64,000 bases of DNA from CAZMSD01 sp964568855 (lineage in GTDB: Bacteria > CAIWAD01), in NCBI GenBank assembly GCA_964568855.1, contig CAZMSD010000014.1, forward strand, positions 21,451-85,450. The letters run 5' to 3'. The position numbers and the translations under genes are program-made. The notes under the pieces are model-generated. The model had not been told where the DNA came from, ran no database searches, and saw only the letters and a program-made list of their open reading frames with translations. Position 1 is the first letter of the stretch, and every line of letters begins with the position of its first letter. Below, piece after piece: positions 25,931 to 34,821 of the stretch.

Positions 25931-25968
25931 AATGGTCCACTGGTGGATCATCCGCGGAAAGGAACCCT

Positions 25969-26460
25969 GTGAAGACACTCAAGGAATTCATACTGATAGG
26001 TCTCGTCGGGGCCGTGGTGGCCTTGACCTTCAATACCCTGCGCGAGGATGGACTGAGCCTGCGGGCCGAGGACCTTACGAGTATTCGGGCCGCCGGCGCA
26101 GACACCCTGGAGATCCGCGCCCCGCACAAACTCGCGGTGATCGGCTTCGAGGAGGCGGAGGCCCTGCACCGCAAGGAACTGGCCTTTTTCGTGGACGCTC
26201 GCTCAGTCGAGAAATACAACCAGGGACACGTTCCCGGATCCATCAGCATTCCCGTGGACGCCTATCGGCGCAATGAGCGCAGCCTGTCCACTCCCAAGGG
26301 CTTCACGGTGGTGGTCTACTGCGACGGCATCGAATGCGAGCTGTCTCACGACCTGGCTAAGTTGCTGGTCCGCGACGGGTTCTGGAAGGTGCGCGTCTAC
26401 GAGGGCGGCTTCGAGGAGTGGGACGCCATGGGCATGCCACTCGAAAGCGTGGAGCCCTGA
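25969..26460 (+). CDS. Membrane-anchored rhodanese-like protein
   Basis: About 163 residues from the GTG at 25969, chosen because GAAAGGA lies 6-12 bases upstream and the protein then begins with a single membrane helix (TLKEFILIGLVGAVVALTFN). An alternative TTG at 25927 would overlap the previous stop as TTGA. The rest is one rhodanese domain with FFVDARSVEKYNQGHVPGS and active loop VVYCDGIECELS, where Cys118 is the expected sulfur-carrying residue and Cys123 a second cysteine. The topology puts the domain outside the cytoplasm if the helix is an uncleaved signal. The stop overlaps the next start (TGATG), so it works with the MauE-like protein. Confidence 0.82.
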   Translation: MKTLKEFILIGLVGAVVALTFNTLREDGLSLRAEDLTSIRAAGADTLEIRAPHKLAVIGFEEAEALHRKELAFFVDARSVEKYNQGHVPGSISIPVDAYRRNERSLSTPKGFTVVVYCDGIECELSHDLAKLLVRDGFWKVRVYEGGFEEWDAMGMPLESVEP

Positions 26461-26969
26461 TGCCGCGGTCCACTTCTTCCACAGCTTATCACCCGCTGAT
26501 GGTTGCGCTGATCTGGTCGTTCAGAGTTCTGCTGGCGGGCCTGTTCATCTTCGCGGCGGTGGGCAAGATCCAGGTGCCCCACGAGTTCGCCGCCGTGATC
26601 CGCAAGTTCCACGTTCTCCCGCGCATGCTGAGCAACCTGCCGGCCATGATTCTGCCCTGGGTCGAGCTGCTGGCCTCTCTGGGTCTGGTGACGGGCGTGT
26701 TGCGGCGCGCGTCGCTGGCCTGGATCACACTACTGCTGGCGGTGTTCACTCTGCTCTTCGTCCGGGTCATGGCCCTCGGAATCCTGGTGGACTGCGGATG
26801 CTTCGGCATCCTGCAGAAGTACGTTCCTTTCCTGGCTGGGGACGTGGGATTCGGCACGCTCTCGCGCAACCTGGTCCTGCTGGGCCTGTGCGCCTTCCTC
26901 TGGTTCGCGCCGGCCATCCAGGCGCGACTCAGCACCCGCGGCGCGGTCGCCCCGGATATCCATCGTTGA
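26460..26969 (+). CDS. MauE/DoxX-like membrane protein
   Basis: A 169-residue protein with four predicted membrane helices, matching the MauE/DoxX four-helix fold (SFRVLLAGLFIFAAVGKI; MILPWVELLASLGLVTGV; TLLLAVFTLLFVRVMALGI; NLVLLGLCAFLWFA). The periplasm-side loop has the paired-cysteine motif VDCGCFG with Cys112 and Cys114, as in MauE proteins proposed to help disulfide formation. Start ATG overlaps the rhodanese stop. Rhodanese-MauE pairs suggest a periplasmic thiol or sulfur relay; the actual substrate is not known. Confidence 0.75.
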   Translation: MPRSTSSTAYHPLMVALIWSFRVLLAGLFIFAAVGKIQVPHEFAAVIRKFHVLPRMLSNLPAMILPWVELLASLGLVTGVLRRASLAWITLLLAVFTLLFVRVMALGILVDCGCFGILQKYVPFLAGDVGFGTLSRNLVLLGLCAFLWFAPAIQARLSTRGAVAPDIHR

Positions 26970-26986
26970 ACTCTGGGGGAGGTTCC

Positions 26987-27799
26987 ATGCCGTCCTCCGT
27001 CCCCAGGAGCCACTTCCTGCAGCTTCCGGGGGGAAGGGTGCACGCGGAGGAACTCGGCGATCCCGACGCTTCCCCGCTGATCCTGCTCCATTCGGGAGGA
27101 AGCGGTTACAGACCCGGTCGCTGGGACGAGGGCCTGCGGCGCCTGGCTCACGGGCCCGCCGGCTGGAGGCTGATCCGCTACGACAGGCCCGGTTACGGCC
27201 TGAGCGGCGCTCGCGAGGACGCCTTCGCGCCCGGTTTTTTCGAGCGCGACGCCCGCGACCTCGCGGTCCTGGTGGAACGCACCTGCCAGGGCGAGCGCCC
27301 GGTGCTGGTGGGCAGCAGCGACGGGGGCACCGTGGCCATGATCCATGCCGCGGCTCATCCCGAAAGGCTGCGATCCCTGGTCTGCGAGGGGGCGCACAGC
27401 TACGCCGACCCCCGGCTCATGGAATCTCTGGTGGAAATGCGAAGGAAATTCATCCGGCGGCATGGAGCCGAGCCCCGGGAGGGAGAATCGCCGGCCGTAC
27501 AGAGGGGGCGACAGTGGTGCGCCACCTGGAGTCATCCCCGATGGCGCGACTGGTCCATTCTACCGAGCCTTGAACGAATCCGCTGCCCGGTACTGATCGT
27601 GCAGGGCGAGCGCGACGGGATCGTGGGCGACGAGCACGCGGAGCGCACCGCCCGCGCGGTGGGTTCAGGGGCTCGCTGCGTGATTCTGAGAAAAGGCGAG
27701 CACATCTGTCATCGCAGCCACCCGGAGGAGTACTACTCGCTCCTGGAAGAATTCCTCCGCTCCTCGCAGGGCGGCAGGTCCGCGGCCGCCTCAGGGTAG
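26987..27799 (+). CDS. Alpha/beta hydrolase
   Basis: A 270-residue alpha/beta-fold hydrolase. The ATG at 26987 follows GGGGGAGG and is the true start; the open frame reads upstream across the MauE-like gene without meaning. Visible features are the oxyanion HSGGSG loop, the nucleophile elbow GSSDGG with Ser111, the acid strand VLIVQGERDGIV and a late His in KGEHICHRS. The reaction (esterase, lipase-like or C-C hydrolase) cannot be assigned. Its last 67 bases overlap the converging TetR gene, an unusually long convergent overlap for this window. Confidence 0.83.
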   Translation: MPSSVPRSHFLQLPGGRVHAEELGDPDASPLILLHSGGSGYRPGRWDEGLRRLAHGPAGWRLIRYDRPGYGLSGAREDAFAPGFFERDARDLAVLVERTCQGERPVLVGSSDGGTVAMIHAAAHPERLRSLVCEGAHSYADPRLMESLVEMRRKFIRRHGAEPREGESPAVQRGRQWCATWSHPRWRDWSILPSLERIRCPVLIVQGERDGIVGDEHAERTARAVGSGARCVILRKGEHICHRSHPEEYYSLLEEFLRSSQGGRSAAASG

Positions 27800-28389
27800 A
27801 GGCATCTTTTCAGGCAGCAGTAGAGGAACTCCTGCACATCCTGTGCCTTGATGCCCAGGTGTTTATAGAGAAAGCGCTTGCGCTGCTGAAACAGCCCGCT
27901 CGACAGGACGATACATGAGGCGAGGATGAGGGCCGGTTCGGCCTTCACCAGTCCGCGTTCGGCCTGGCTCTCGACGATGAAATCCAGGACGTGCTGGTAC
28001 ATGGCCCTGCTGCGTTCCGCGAGAGTGGCGCGCTGCTCTTCGTGTAGTTCCAGCAGCAGTTCCTCGCGGGTCGAGACGTAGATCCAGATGTTGAAGTACT
28101 CAGGATGTCGGCGGGCGAATTCAGAGTAGGCCTCAAGGTAAGTGAAGGCGTCGATTTCGTCGCCCGCCTGCGCCACCGTCTCCTCCGTGATCTCTTTGAT
28201 CAGAGTCCAGGCCTCAATGAGCAGGATGCCCAGTATCTCGGCCTTATTGCGGAAATTAGAGTAGATGGCGCCGGTGGTCAGACCGGCTTCCTTTGCTATA
28301 CGTCGTACACTGGCGCTGGCGTAGCCTTCGGCGAGGATCAGTCGTCTTGCATGCTCGAGGACGACATCCTTCTTGCAAGCTTTTGGCAT
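27733..28389 (-). CDS. TetR family regulator of fatty-acid degradation
   Basis: About 218 residues from the ATG complementary to 28387-28389. The N-terminal TetR helix-turn-helix reads VRRIAKEAGLTTGAIYSNFRNKAEILG (in outline), followed by a helical ligand-binding domain. It is divergent from an acyl-CoA dehydrogenase gene that heads a beta-oxidation operon, the same layout as the TetR-type FadR of Bacillus, which is released from DNA by long-chain acyl-CoA. An inverted repeat in the shared promoter region is a candidate operator. The 3' end overlaps the hydrolase gene from the other strand. Confidence 0.85.
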   Translation of the reverse strand: MPKACKKDVVLEHARRLILAEGYASASVRRIAKEAGLTTGAIYSNFRNKAEILGILLIEAWTLIKEITEETVAQAGDEIDAFTYLEAYSEFARRHPEYFNIWIYVSTREELLLELHEEQRATLAERSRAMYQHVLDFIVESQAERGLVKAEPALILASCIVLSSGLFQQRKRFLYKHLGIKAQDVQEFLYCCLKRCLYPEAAADLPPCEERRNSSRSE

Positions 28390-28425
28390 GTTGTTCCCAT
28401 CAAGTGATCCTCTCTGAAGATACAT

Positions 28426-28437
28426 TGTTTTTGAACA
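28426..28437. promoter_or_regulatory. Candidate TetR operator in the fad divergent promoter
   Basis: TGTT-TTTG-AACA sits in the 65-base spacer between the divergent TetR and acyl-CoA dehydrogenase starts, in an AT-rich stretch. The arms are short, so the exact boundaries are uncertain, but repressor control of both genes from here is the expected arrangement. Confidence 0.4.
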
Positions 28438-28454
28438 GTTTGCACAGGTGCATT

Positions 28455-30182
28455 ATGAATCTCACGATTCCCTTCCTGCCCGGTCCCGCGGCGAGCCTGT
28501 CGCCCTTCGCACCTGAGGCGCTGGATTCCGAGCAGCAGGAATTCCGCGGGGCGATTCGCGATTTCGCCAGGCAGGAACTGAAGCCGCACCGCGAGGAGAT
28601 CGAATCGCTGAAGCCCGGGCTGGTGCGCCGCCTGCTGAAGACCACCGCCGAGATGGGGATCACGGGCGTGGACGTCCCCGAGGAATTCGGCGGGCTGGGC
28701 TTCGACTGGAAACTGGCCGCAGTAGTGCCCGACGACCTCTGCGAGTGTCACAGCGCCAGCTTCCTGGTGAGCCTGGGCGTACTCACCGGGATAGCCCTGC
28801 TGCCGGTGAAACTCTACGGCTCCCCGGTGCAGCAGCAGAGGATCCTGCCCGGCGTGGCCGAGGGCGAGCTGGTGGGCGCCTACTGCCTGACGGAACCGGG
28901 CTCAGGCAGCGACGCGCTGTCCTCCAGCTCGGTGGCGCGCCGCCAGCCCGACGGCGGCTTCCTGTTAAGCGGTCGGAAACAATTCATCACCAACGCGAAT
29001 TTCGCGGACTACTACATCATCTTCGCCAGGGTCCTGGAAGGGGCGGAACGGGCCGACCGCAAGAGTCTCAGCGCCTTCATCGTGCCCCGGGAGGTGCCCG
29101 GCCTGACGGTGGGTCCTGAAGAGACAAAAATGGGCCTGAAGGGCTCTTCCACCGCCTCGCTGACCTTCGACCAGTCGCCCCTGGGTCCGGAAGCGCTGCT
29201 GGGCCGGGTGGGCGAGGGCGCCGACATCGCGCTGGTGACCCTCGACGTGGGTCGCCTGAAACTGGGCATGATGAATCTCGGACTGAGTCGCCGCTGCCTG
29301 GAGGAGGCGCTGGCCTACACCGTCGAGCGCGAGCAGTTCGGCACGCCGGTCCGGGGCTTCGGCGCCATCCGGCGCAAGTTGGCCTGGATGGGCCAGCGGC
29401 TGCTGCTGCTGGAAAGCACGGCCTGGAGGGTGGCGGGCATCATGGACGAGCGCATCGCCGGGCGCGAAGGCCGCGAGGCTGCCGAAGCCATCGGCGGCCT
29501 GGCCCTGGAAACCTCCATCGTCAAGATCCTGGGCAGTGAGACTCTGTGGCTGGCCTCCGATCATGCCCTGCAGTGCCTGGGAGGCTACGGCTTCTGCGAG
29601 GAGTACCCGCTGGCCGCCGTGGTGCGCGATACGCGCGTCGACCGGATCTACGAGGGCACCAACGAAATCAATCGGCAGGTCATCCTGGTCAGCTACCTGC
29701 GGGCGCTTCTGGAGGGTCGCATGGACCTCCGGCGGATGCTCAGGGAGTACCCGGCGAAACTCGGCCGGCCCGGCCCGAACAAGACGCTGCACGCTCTCAG
29801 GCGTCTCACGCTGGTGCTGATGGACGCGGCGGTGGCGCACTGGGGGCAGGACCTGGGACTGGAGCAGCAGGCGGGCGAGGACCTCGCGGACCTGCTGATC
29901 CAGACCTACGCCCTGGAGTGCGCCGCGCTCAGGGTGGAGCAGTACTGGGACCGGATCAAGGATCCGCGGCTGGCCGGCCTGCTGCTGCGCCTGGCGGCCT
30001 GCCAGACGGGACTGGACTGCCTGGCGCCGGCGCACCGGCTGCTGGCGGCGCTTCCCTGGGATTCCGGCCTCCGCGGCAGGGCGCTCGGCCTGCTGATGGC
30101 CGCCCGGCCGGAGGAGGACGTCTACGAGCTCTCCGACCGCGTGGTCGGGCTGATGACGCGTCACGGGCACTGGGCGATCTGA
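28455..30182 (+). CDS. fadE: Acyl-CoA dehydrogenase (long-chain, FadE type)
   Basis: A 575-residue flavoprotein that introduces the first double bond into acyl-CoA, passing electrons to ETF. Seen features: GLGFDWK near the N-terminus, substrate/FAD loop YCLTEPGSGSDA, and the C-terminal signature RIYEGTNEINRQ. About 170 extra residues follow the core dehydrogenase, as in the Bacillus FadE and very-long-chain enzymes. The ATG at 28455 is the first start after the regulatory spacer; the longer open frame upstream overlaps the TetR gene. It leads the fadE-fadA-fadN transcript. Confidence 0.88.
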   Translation: MNLTIPFLPGPAASLSPFAPEALDSEQQEFRGAIRDFARQELKPHREEIESLKPGLVRRLLKTTAEMGITGVDVPEEFGGLGFDWKLAAVVPDDLCECHSASFLVSLGVLTGIALLPVKLYGSPVQQQRILPGVAEGELVGAYCLTEPGSGSDALSSSSVARRQPDGGFLLSGRKQFITNANFADYYIIFARVLEGAERADRKSLSAFIVPREVPGLTVGPEETKMGLKGSSTASLTFDQSPLGPEALLGRVGEGADIALVTLDVGRLKLGMMNLGLSRRCLEEALAYTVEREQFGTPVRGFGAIRRKLAWMGQRLLLLESTAWRVAGIMDERIAGREGREAAEAIGGLALETSIVKILGSETLWLASDHALQCLGGYGFCEEYPLAAVVRDTRVDRIYEGTNEINRQVILVSYLRALLEGRMDLRRMLREYPAKLGRPGPNKTLHALRRLTLVLMDAAVAHWGQDLGLEQQAGEDLADLLIQTYALECAALRVEQYWDRIKDPRLAGLLLRLAACQTGLDCLAPAHRLLAALPWDSGLRGRALGLLMAARPEEDVYELSDRVVGLMTRHGHWAI

Positions 30183-30219
30183 GAGGGACGGTGCAGGTCT
30201 TTCAATTCGAGGACGAACC

Positions 30220-31401
30220 ATGAGTGGACGAGCCCTGATCGTGGACGCCCTGCGTTCACCGATTTCGCTGAAAGAGGGAATGCTCAAGCAGGTGCGCATC
30301 GACGAGGTCTGCGCGCAGGTGCTGAAGGGCCTGATGGAGCGCAATCCTGCGGCCTCGCCCGGCGACCTGGGGGACGTGGCGCTGGGCTGCGCCTTCCCGG
30401 AGGGGATCCAGGGCATGCTGGCCGCCCGGGGAGTTGCGCTGCTGGCCGGCTTCCCGGTGGAGGTGCCCGCCAGGGTGATCAACCGTTTCTGCGGCTCCTC
30501 CATGGACGCCCTGCATGCCGTCTCGCGCATGATCGAGCTGGGGGAAACGGAGCTGGCCGTCGCCGCCGGCATGGAGGACATGTTCGGCGTGCCCATGGGC
30601 GGCTATAACCCCGATTTCCATCCCGACCTCGCGGCCGACGAGTATTACATGGGCATGGGCGAGACGGCCGAGCTGCTGGCGCGCGACCTGGAAATCGGCC
30701 GCGGGGAGCAGGAGGACTTCGCCGTCCAGAGTCATTGCAAGGCCCTGGCCGCCGGGGAGGCGGGAGAGTTCGAGCGGGAGATCCAAGCCATCGAGACCCC
30801 GGAGGGCCTGTTCGCGGCCGACGAGGGGCCGCGCGAGCCCGACCTGGAGAAGATCCGTTCACTCGACCCAGCCTTTATCGAGGGCGGCACGATCACAGCC
30901 GCCACCAGCTCTCCCGTCAGCAAGGGCGCCGCGGCCCTGCTGGTGGCCTCAGAGGAATACGTGAAGCGACAGGGTCTCAAGGCCAGGGCGGAAGTGGTTT
31001 CGCGCGGCGTGGCGGGAGTGGAGCCCACCCGGATGGGCGGCGGCCCCCTGCCGGCCACGGAAAAGGCGCTGGGCGCCGCGGGTCTGAAGATCTCCGACAT
31101 GGAGGCAATCGAACTCAACGAGGCCTTCGCCGCCCAGTCGCTCTACGTGATCCGCAGCGGAAAGTGGCCCGGGGAGCGGATCAACCTCAAGGGCGGCGCC
31201 ATCGCACTGGGCCACCCGCTGGGCGCCTCCGGGGCCAGGATCCTATGCACCTTGCTGGGCGTGCTCGAGGACCGCGGGCTGAAAACCGGCCTGGCCACCA
31301 TGTGCATCGGGGGCGGCCAGGGCATCGCCACGGTGATCCGGCGCCTGGACGGCGGGACCAAGGCCGCGGGCCGTAAAATGAAGGGAGCGGCAGCGGGATG
31401 A
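30220..31401 (+). CDS. fadA: Acetyl-CoA acyltransferase (thiolase)
   Basis: A 393-residue thiolase that cleaves 3-ketoacyl-CoA to acetyl-CoA and a shortened acyl-CoA. The acyl-accepting Cys91 is in NRFCGSSMDAL, His332 in ALGHPLGASG, and the second catalytic Cys362 in MCIGGGQG; all three active-site blocks are intact. The gene lies 37 bases after fadE and overlaps fadN by 4 bases (ATGA, 31398-31401). Context favours degradation rather than biosynthetic acetoacetyl-CoA formation. Confidence 0.92.
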   Translation: MSGRALIVDALRSPISLKEGMLKQVRIDEVCAQVLKGLMERNPAASPGDLGDVALGCAFPEGIQGMLAARGVALLAGFPVEVPARVINRFCGSSMDALHAVSRMIELGETELAVAAGMEDMFGVPMGGYNPDFHPDLAADEYYMGMGETAELLARDLEIGRGEQEDFAVQSHCKALAAGEAGEFEREIQAIETPEGLFAADEGPREPDLEKIRSLDPAFIEGGTITAATSSPVSKGAAALLVASEEYVKRQGLKARAEVVSRGVAGVEPTRMGGGPLPATEKALGAAGLKISDMEAIELNEAFAAQSLYVIRSGKWPGERINLKGGAIALGHPLGASGARILCTLLGVLEDRGLKTGLATMCIGGGQGIATVIRRLDGGTKAAGRKMKGAAAG

Positions 31402-33869
31402 ACGAGATCCACAAGGCGGCGGTCCTCGGCGCCGGCGTGATGGGCGCGCAGATAGCCGCTCACCTGGCCAACGCCGGACTCGAGGTGCTGCTCTTCGACC
31501 TTGACGAAGAGACCGCCAGGAAGGGGCTCGCGCGGGCCGCGGAAATCAAGCCGGCCGCCTTCTACGAGCGATCGGGCCTCCGGAAGATCGAGGCGCTCGG
31601 TATCGACGGGAGTCTGTCACGGATCGCCGAGGCAGACTGGGTCTGCGAGGCCATTCCGGAGCGCCTGGACTGGAAGCGGAAACTGTTCGCGCAGGTCAGG
31701 CCGCACATCGCTGAGCGGGCGGTGGTCTCCACCAATACCAGCGGGCTGCCCGCGGCGGATGTGGCCTCGGTGCTCGATGCCGCCCAGCGACGCCGCTTCC
31801 TGGTGACGCATTTCTTCAATCCGCCCCGCTACCTGCGTCTCCTGGAACTCGTGCCCCTTAAGGAGACGGACCAGGAAGTCTTCGAAGCCTTCCGCGAATT
31901 CGCCGAGGCCGCGCTGGGCAAGGCGGTGGTCGCGGCGCGTGATACACCGAACTTCATCGCCAACCGGGTGGGCGTCCACGGCGTGATGCGCACCCTGCAG
32001 CTCGCCCGGGAAACGGGATTGAGCGTGGTGGACGCGGACCAGCTCACAGGCACGCTGATCGGCCGGCCGAAGAGCGCCACCTTCCGGACCGCGGACGTGG
32101 TGGGGCTGGACACCCTGCTCCACGTGACGCAGGCCACCTACGAGGCCTGCGCCGGCGACCCCTGGCGCGAGGTCTTCAGGCCTCCCGAGTGCCTGACGAA
32201 GCTGGTGGAACGGGGCTCCCTCGGACAGAAGGCGAGCGAGGGATTCTACCGCAAGGAGCGGAAGGCCTCCGGGAAGGGTTCCCGTATCCTGGCGCTGGAC
32301 CTGGAGACGCTGGACTACGGCGAGATCCCGAAGAGCCGCTTCGGCAGCCTGCAGATCTGGCGCCGCTGGAAGGACACCGGACGGCGCCTGAACTCGCTGT
32401 TCTATGAAGAGGACCAGGCGGGCGCCTTCCTCGCCCGTGTCCTCGGAGAAACCCTCGTTTACGCCTCGTATCACCTGGACGAGATCGCCGGCGGGCGGAT
32501 CGAGGTCCTCGACCGGGCCATGCGCTGGGGTTTCCTCTGGGAACTGGGCCCCTTCGAGGTCTGGGACGCGCTGGATCCGCTGCGGGCCTCGCGCCGGATG
32601 CGCGACCTGGGGCTGCAGGTTCCCGACAAGGTGCTTGCGGCCCTAGATGCCGGGATGGAGCGGTTCTACCGCTGGAACGGATTCGCGCGGGAGGTCCTGG
32701 ATCTGAAGGACCTCCGCTACGGGCCGGTGGAAGCGATTCCCGGCTGCCTGGATCTCGGCGCCTGCCGGAGGGGCGCCGCGCTCGAGGAGCAGGAGCGACA
32801 AGCCACTCGAGAGTCGGCCCGCGACGCGCAGAGGGATTCCGGTCCCGCCCCGGGCCCGCGACCGCCCGTTCCGCGGCCGCAGGAAAAGGGCGTGCTCTAC
32901 CGGTCCTGGTCGGCCTCGCTGATCCAGCTTCCCGGGGACGTGGGCTGCGTGGAATTCCACTCCGTTCTGCAGCCCCTGCTGCACCCGGTGGACCGCAGCA
33001 TCATCGAAGTATTGCTGGAAGCGCCGCGGCTGGTCCGGCAGTACGGCCTGCGGGGCCTGGTGATCTCCCACGAGGGCGAGCACTTCTGCGCCGGGGCCAA
33101 CCTGCAGATGATCCTCGAGCTGGCGAAAAGCGGAGACGCCGCCACCGTCGAGGAGGTGGCCGCGCTGTTCCAGAATTGCCTGCTGGGTCTGCGCCGGGCC
33201 GATTTCCCGGTGGTGGCTGCGCCCTTCGGCTTCTGCTTCGGCGGCGGCCTGGAACTGGCCATGGCCTGCGACCGGATCGTGGCCCACGCCGAGCTCTACG
33301 CGGGACTGGTGGAGGCCGGCGTGGGCGTGGTGCCGGCGGGGGGCGGCTGCCTGAGAATGCTGGCGCGCTGGATCGACCGCCTCCAGGAACGTCGTCCGGG
33401 GCCCTTCCCGCCCGCTCAGAAGGCCTTCGAGACAGTGGCCTTCGCGAAGATCTGCACCTCCGCGGCCGAGGCCCGGCGCTTCGGCTTCCTCGTGCCGGAG
33501 GACCGGATCGAGATCAACCGCCACCGGCAGCTCGAACACGCCCGCAGGCAGGTGCTCGAGCTGGCCGAGGACTACCAGGCCCCGGAAGAGCGCGAGGACC
33601 TGCCCCTGCCCGGGCGAGGCGGACTGCTGGCCATGCGGCTCGCGGTGGAAGGCTTCCTCAAGGCGGGCAAGATCTCGGAACACGACGCGCTGATCGGGGC
33701 CGCCCTGGCGCGCATCTTCTGCGGCGAGGCGCTGGTCGCCGGAACCTGTGACACGGAGGCCGATGTCCTGGCTCGCGAGCGCAGGGAGTTCGCGGAACTC
33801 TGTCTCACGGAGAGGACGCAGCAACGCCTGGAGCACATGCTGAAGACCGGCAGGCCGCTGCGCAACTGA
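31398..33869 (+). CDS. fadN: 3-hydroxyacyl-CoA dehydrogenase / enoyl-CoA hydratase (FadN type)
   Basis: An 823-residue fusion that performs hydration and NAD-dependent oxidation in beta-oxidation. The dehydrogenase comes first: NAD loop VLGAGVMGAQIAAHLA (about residues 9-24), then VTHFFNPPRYL and DTPNFIANRVG, with a second C-terminal dehydrogenase lobe. The crotonase domain comes last (from about residue 500), with FCAGANLQMI and GFCFGGGLELAMACD for the oxyanion hole. This order (dehydrogenase then hydratase) is that of Bacillus FadN and is the reverse of E. coli FadB. A charged, low-complexity linker near residues 455-490 joins the halves. The stop overlaps a downstream transporter gene. Confidence 0.9.
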   Translation: MNEIHKAAVLGAGVMGAQIAAHLANAGLEVLLFDLDEETARKGLARAAEIKPAAFYERSGLRKIEALGIDGSLSRIAEADWVCEAIPERLDWKRKLFAQVRPHIAERAVVSTNTSGLPAADVASVLDAAQRRRFLVTHFFNPPRYLRLLELVPLKETDQEVFEAFREFAEAALGKAVVAARDTPNFIANRVGVHGVMRTLQLARETGLSVVDADQLTGTLIGRPKSATFRTADVVGLDTLLHVTQATYEACAGDPWREVFRPPECLTKLVERGSLGQKASEGFYRKERKASGKGSRILALDLETLDYGEIPKSRFGSLQIWRRWKDTGRRLNSLFYEEDQAGAFLARVLGETLVYASYHLDEIAGGRIEVLDRAMRWGFLWELGPFEVWDALDPLRASRRMRDLGLQVPDKVLAALDAGMERFYRWNGFAREVLDLKDLRYGPVEAIPGCLDLGACRRGAALEEQERQATRESARDAQRDSGPAPGPRPPVPRPQEKGVLYRSWSASLIQLPGDVGCVEFHSVLQPLLHPVDRSIIEVLLEAPRLVRQYGLRGLVISHEGEHFCAGANLQMILELAKSGDAATVEEVAALFQNCLLGLRRADFPVVAAPFGFCFGGGLELAMACDRIVAHAELYAGLVEAGVGVVPAGGGCLRMLARWIDRLQERRPGPFPPAQKAFETVAFAKICTSAAEARRFGFLVPEDRIEINRHRQLEHARRQVLELAEDYQAPEEREDLPLPGRGGLLAMRLAVEGFLKAGKISEHDALIGAALARIFCGEALVAGTCDTEADVLARERREFAELCLTERTQQRLEHMLKTGRPLRN

Positions 33870-34813
33870 CACCGAGCACGCGTATCGCCCGACTCCGCGA
33901 GACCACCCGGGCGGAACTCGCCCTGGCCCTGATGTGCGTCATCTGGGGCAGCACCTTCTCCCTGATCCGCGAGTCCCTCGCGGGCACCGATCCGCTGGTC
34001 TACCTGTGCCTGCGTTTCGCGGTGGCCGCGCCCGTGGCGCTGCTGGTCTTCCGCCGCAGGATCGACCTCCGTGACACATCCGCTCTCTGGCGCGGCGCTC
34101 TGCTGGGGGCCGTGCTCTTCCTGGGCTTCCTGTTCCAGACCCTGGGTCTCAGCCATACCACGGCCACGCGCTCGGGCTTCCTGACCGCCCTCTACATCGT
34201 GTTCGTGCCCGTGCTGCTGGCTTTCCTGCGCCGGCGGGCGCCCCGTCCCCGCGTTCTGCTGGCCACGCTTTGCGCCCTGGGCGGCCTGGTACTGATGAGC
34301 GGTCCCGGACTGTGGGACCTGGCCGCGCTGTCCGGATCCGCGATCCGGACCAATGCAGGCGTGGGCGAGGTGCAGACCGTAGTCTGCGCCCTGTTCTTCG
34401 CGCTGCAGATACTGATGGCCGGGCGCTTCCCCAGCGCCGCCCGTACCTGGAGCATCCACTTCTGGCAACTGCTCACCGTGCTCCTGCTCTCGGCGCTGGC
34501 ATTGCCCGTCCTGGGAGAACCGCGGATCCGCTGGGACGGGCAGCTGGCCCTTTCGCTCTTCGTCACCGGAATCCTGGGCACCGTGCTGGCCCTGGGCCTG
34601 CAGTTGCGTTTCCAGCGCGAGACCACTCCCGAACGAGCGGCCGTCATCTACAGCTTCGAACCGGTCTTCGCCGCCCTGGCGGCCTTCCTCCTGCTGGGAG
34701 AACGAATCGGGGGCCCGGAGCTGCTGGGTGGCGTCCTGATCCTCGCCGGGCTGCAGCTCGCCGACCGGGGCGCCGGAGAACTCGACGATCCCCCGCCGCT
34801 GCGTGAGACATGA
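33866..34813 (+). CDS. EamA/DMT family transporter, probable CTG start
   Basis: An inner-membrane protein of about 315 residues with ten hydrophobic helices in two EamA repeats (ALALMCVIWGSTFSLIRESL in the first; YSFEPVFAALAAFLLLGE in the last third). The first ATG in frame, 33932, falls within helix 1 and would cut it. Upstream the frame is open but has no ATG, GTG or TTG back into fadN; a CTG at 33866 overlaps the fadN stop as CTGA and gives a normal family N-terminus (MTPSTRIARLRETTRAEL). That mirrors the ATGA and GTGA overlaps elsewhere in this window. Substrate unknown; family members move amino acids, metabolites or drugs. Confidence 0.8.
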   Translation: MTPSTRIARLRETTRAELALALMCVIWGSTFSLIRESLAGTDPLVYLCLRFAVAAPVALLVFRRRIDLRDTSALWRGALLGAVLFLGFLFQTLGLSHTTATRSGFLTALYIVFVPVLLAFLRRRAPRPRVLLATLCALGGLVLMSGPGLWDLAALSGSAIRTNAGVGEVQTVVCALFFALQILMAGRFPSAARTWSIHFWQLLTVLLLSALALPVLGEPRIRWDGQLALSLFVTGILGTVLALGLQLRFQRETTPERAAVIYSFEPVFAALAAFLLLGERIGGPELLGGVLILAGLQLADRGAGELDDPPPLRET

Positions 34814-34821
34814 GACTCACC

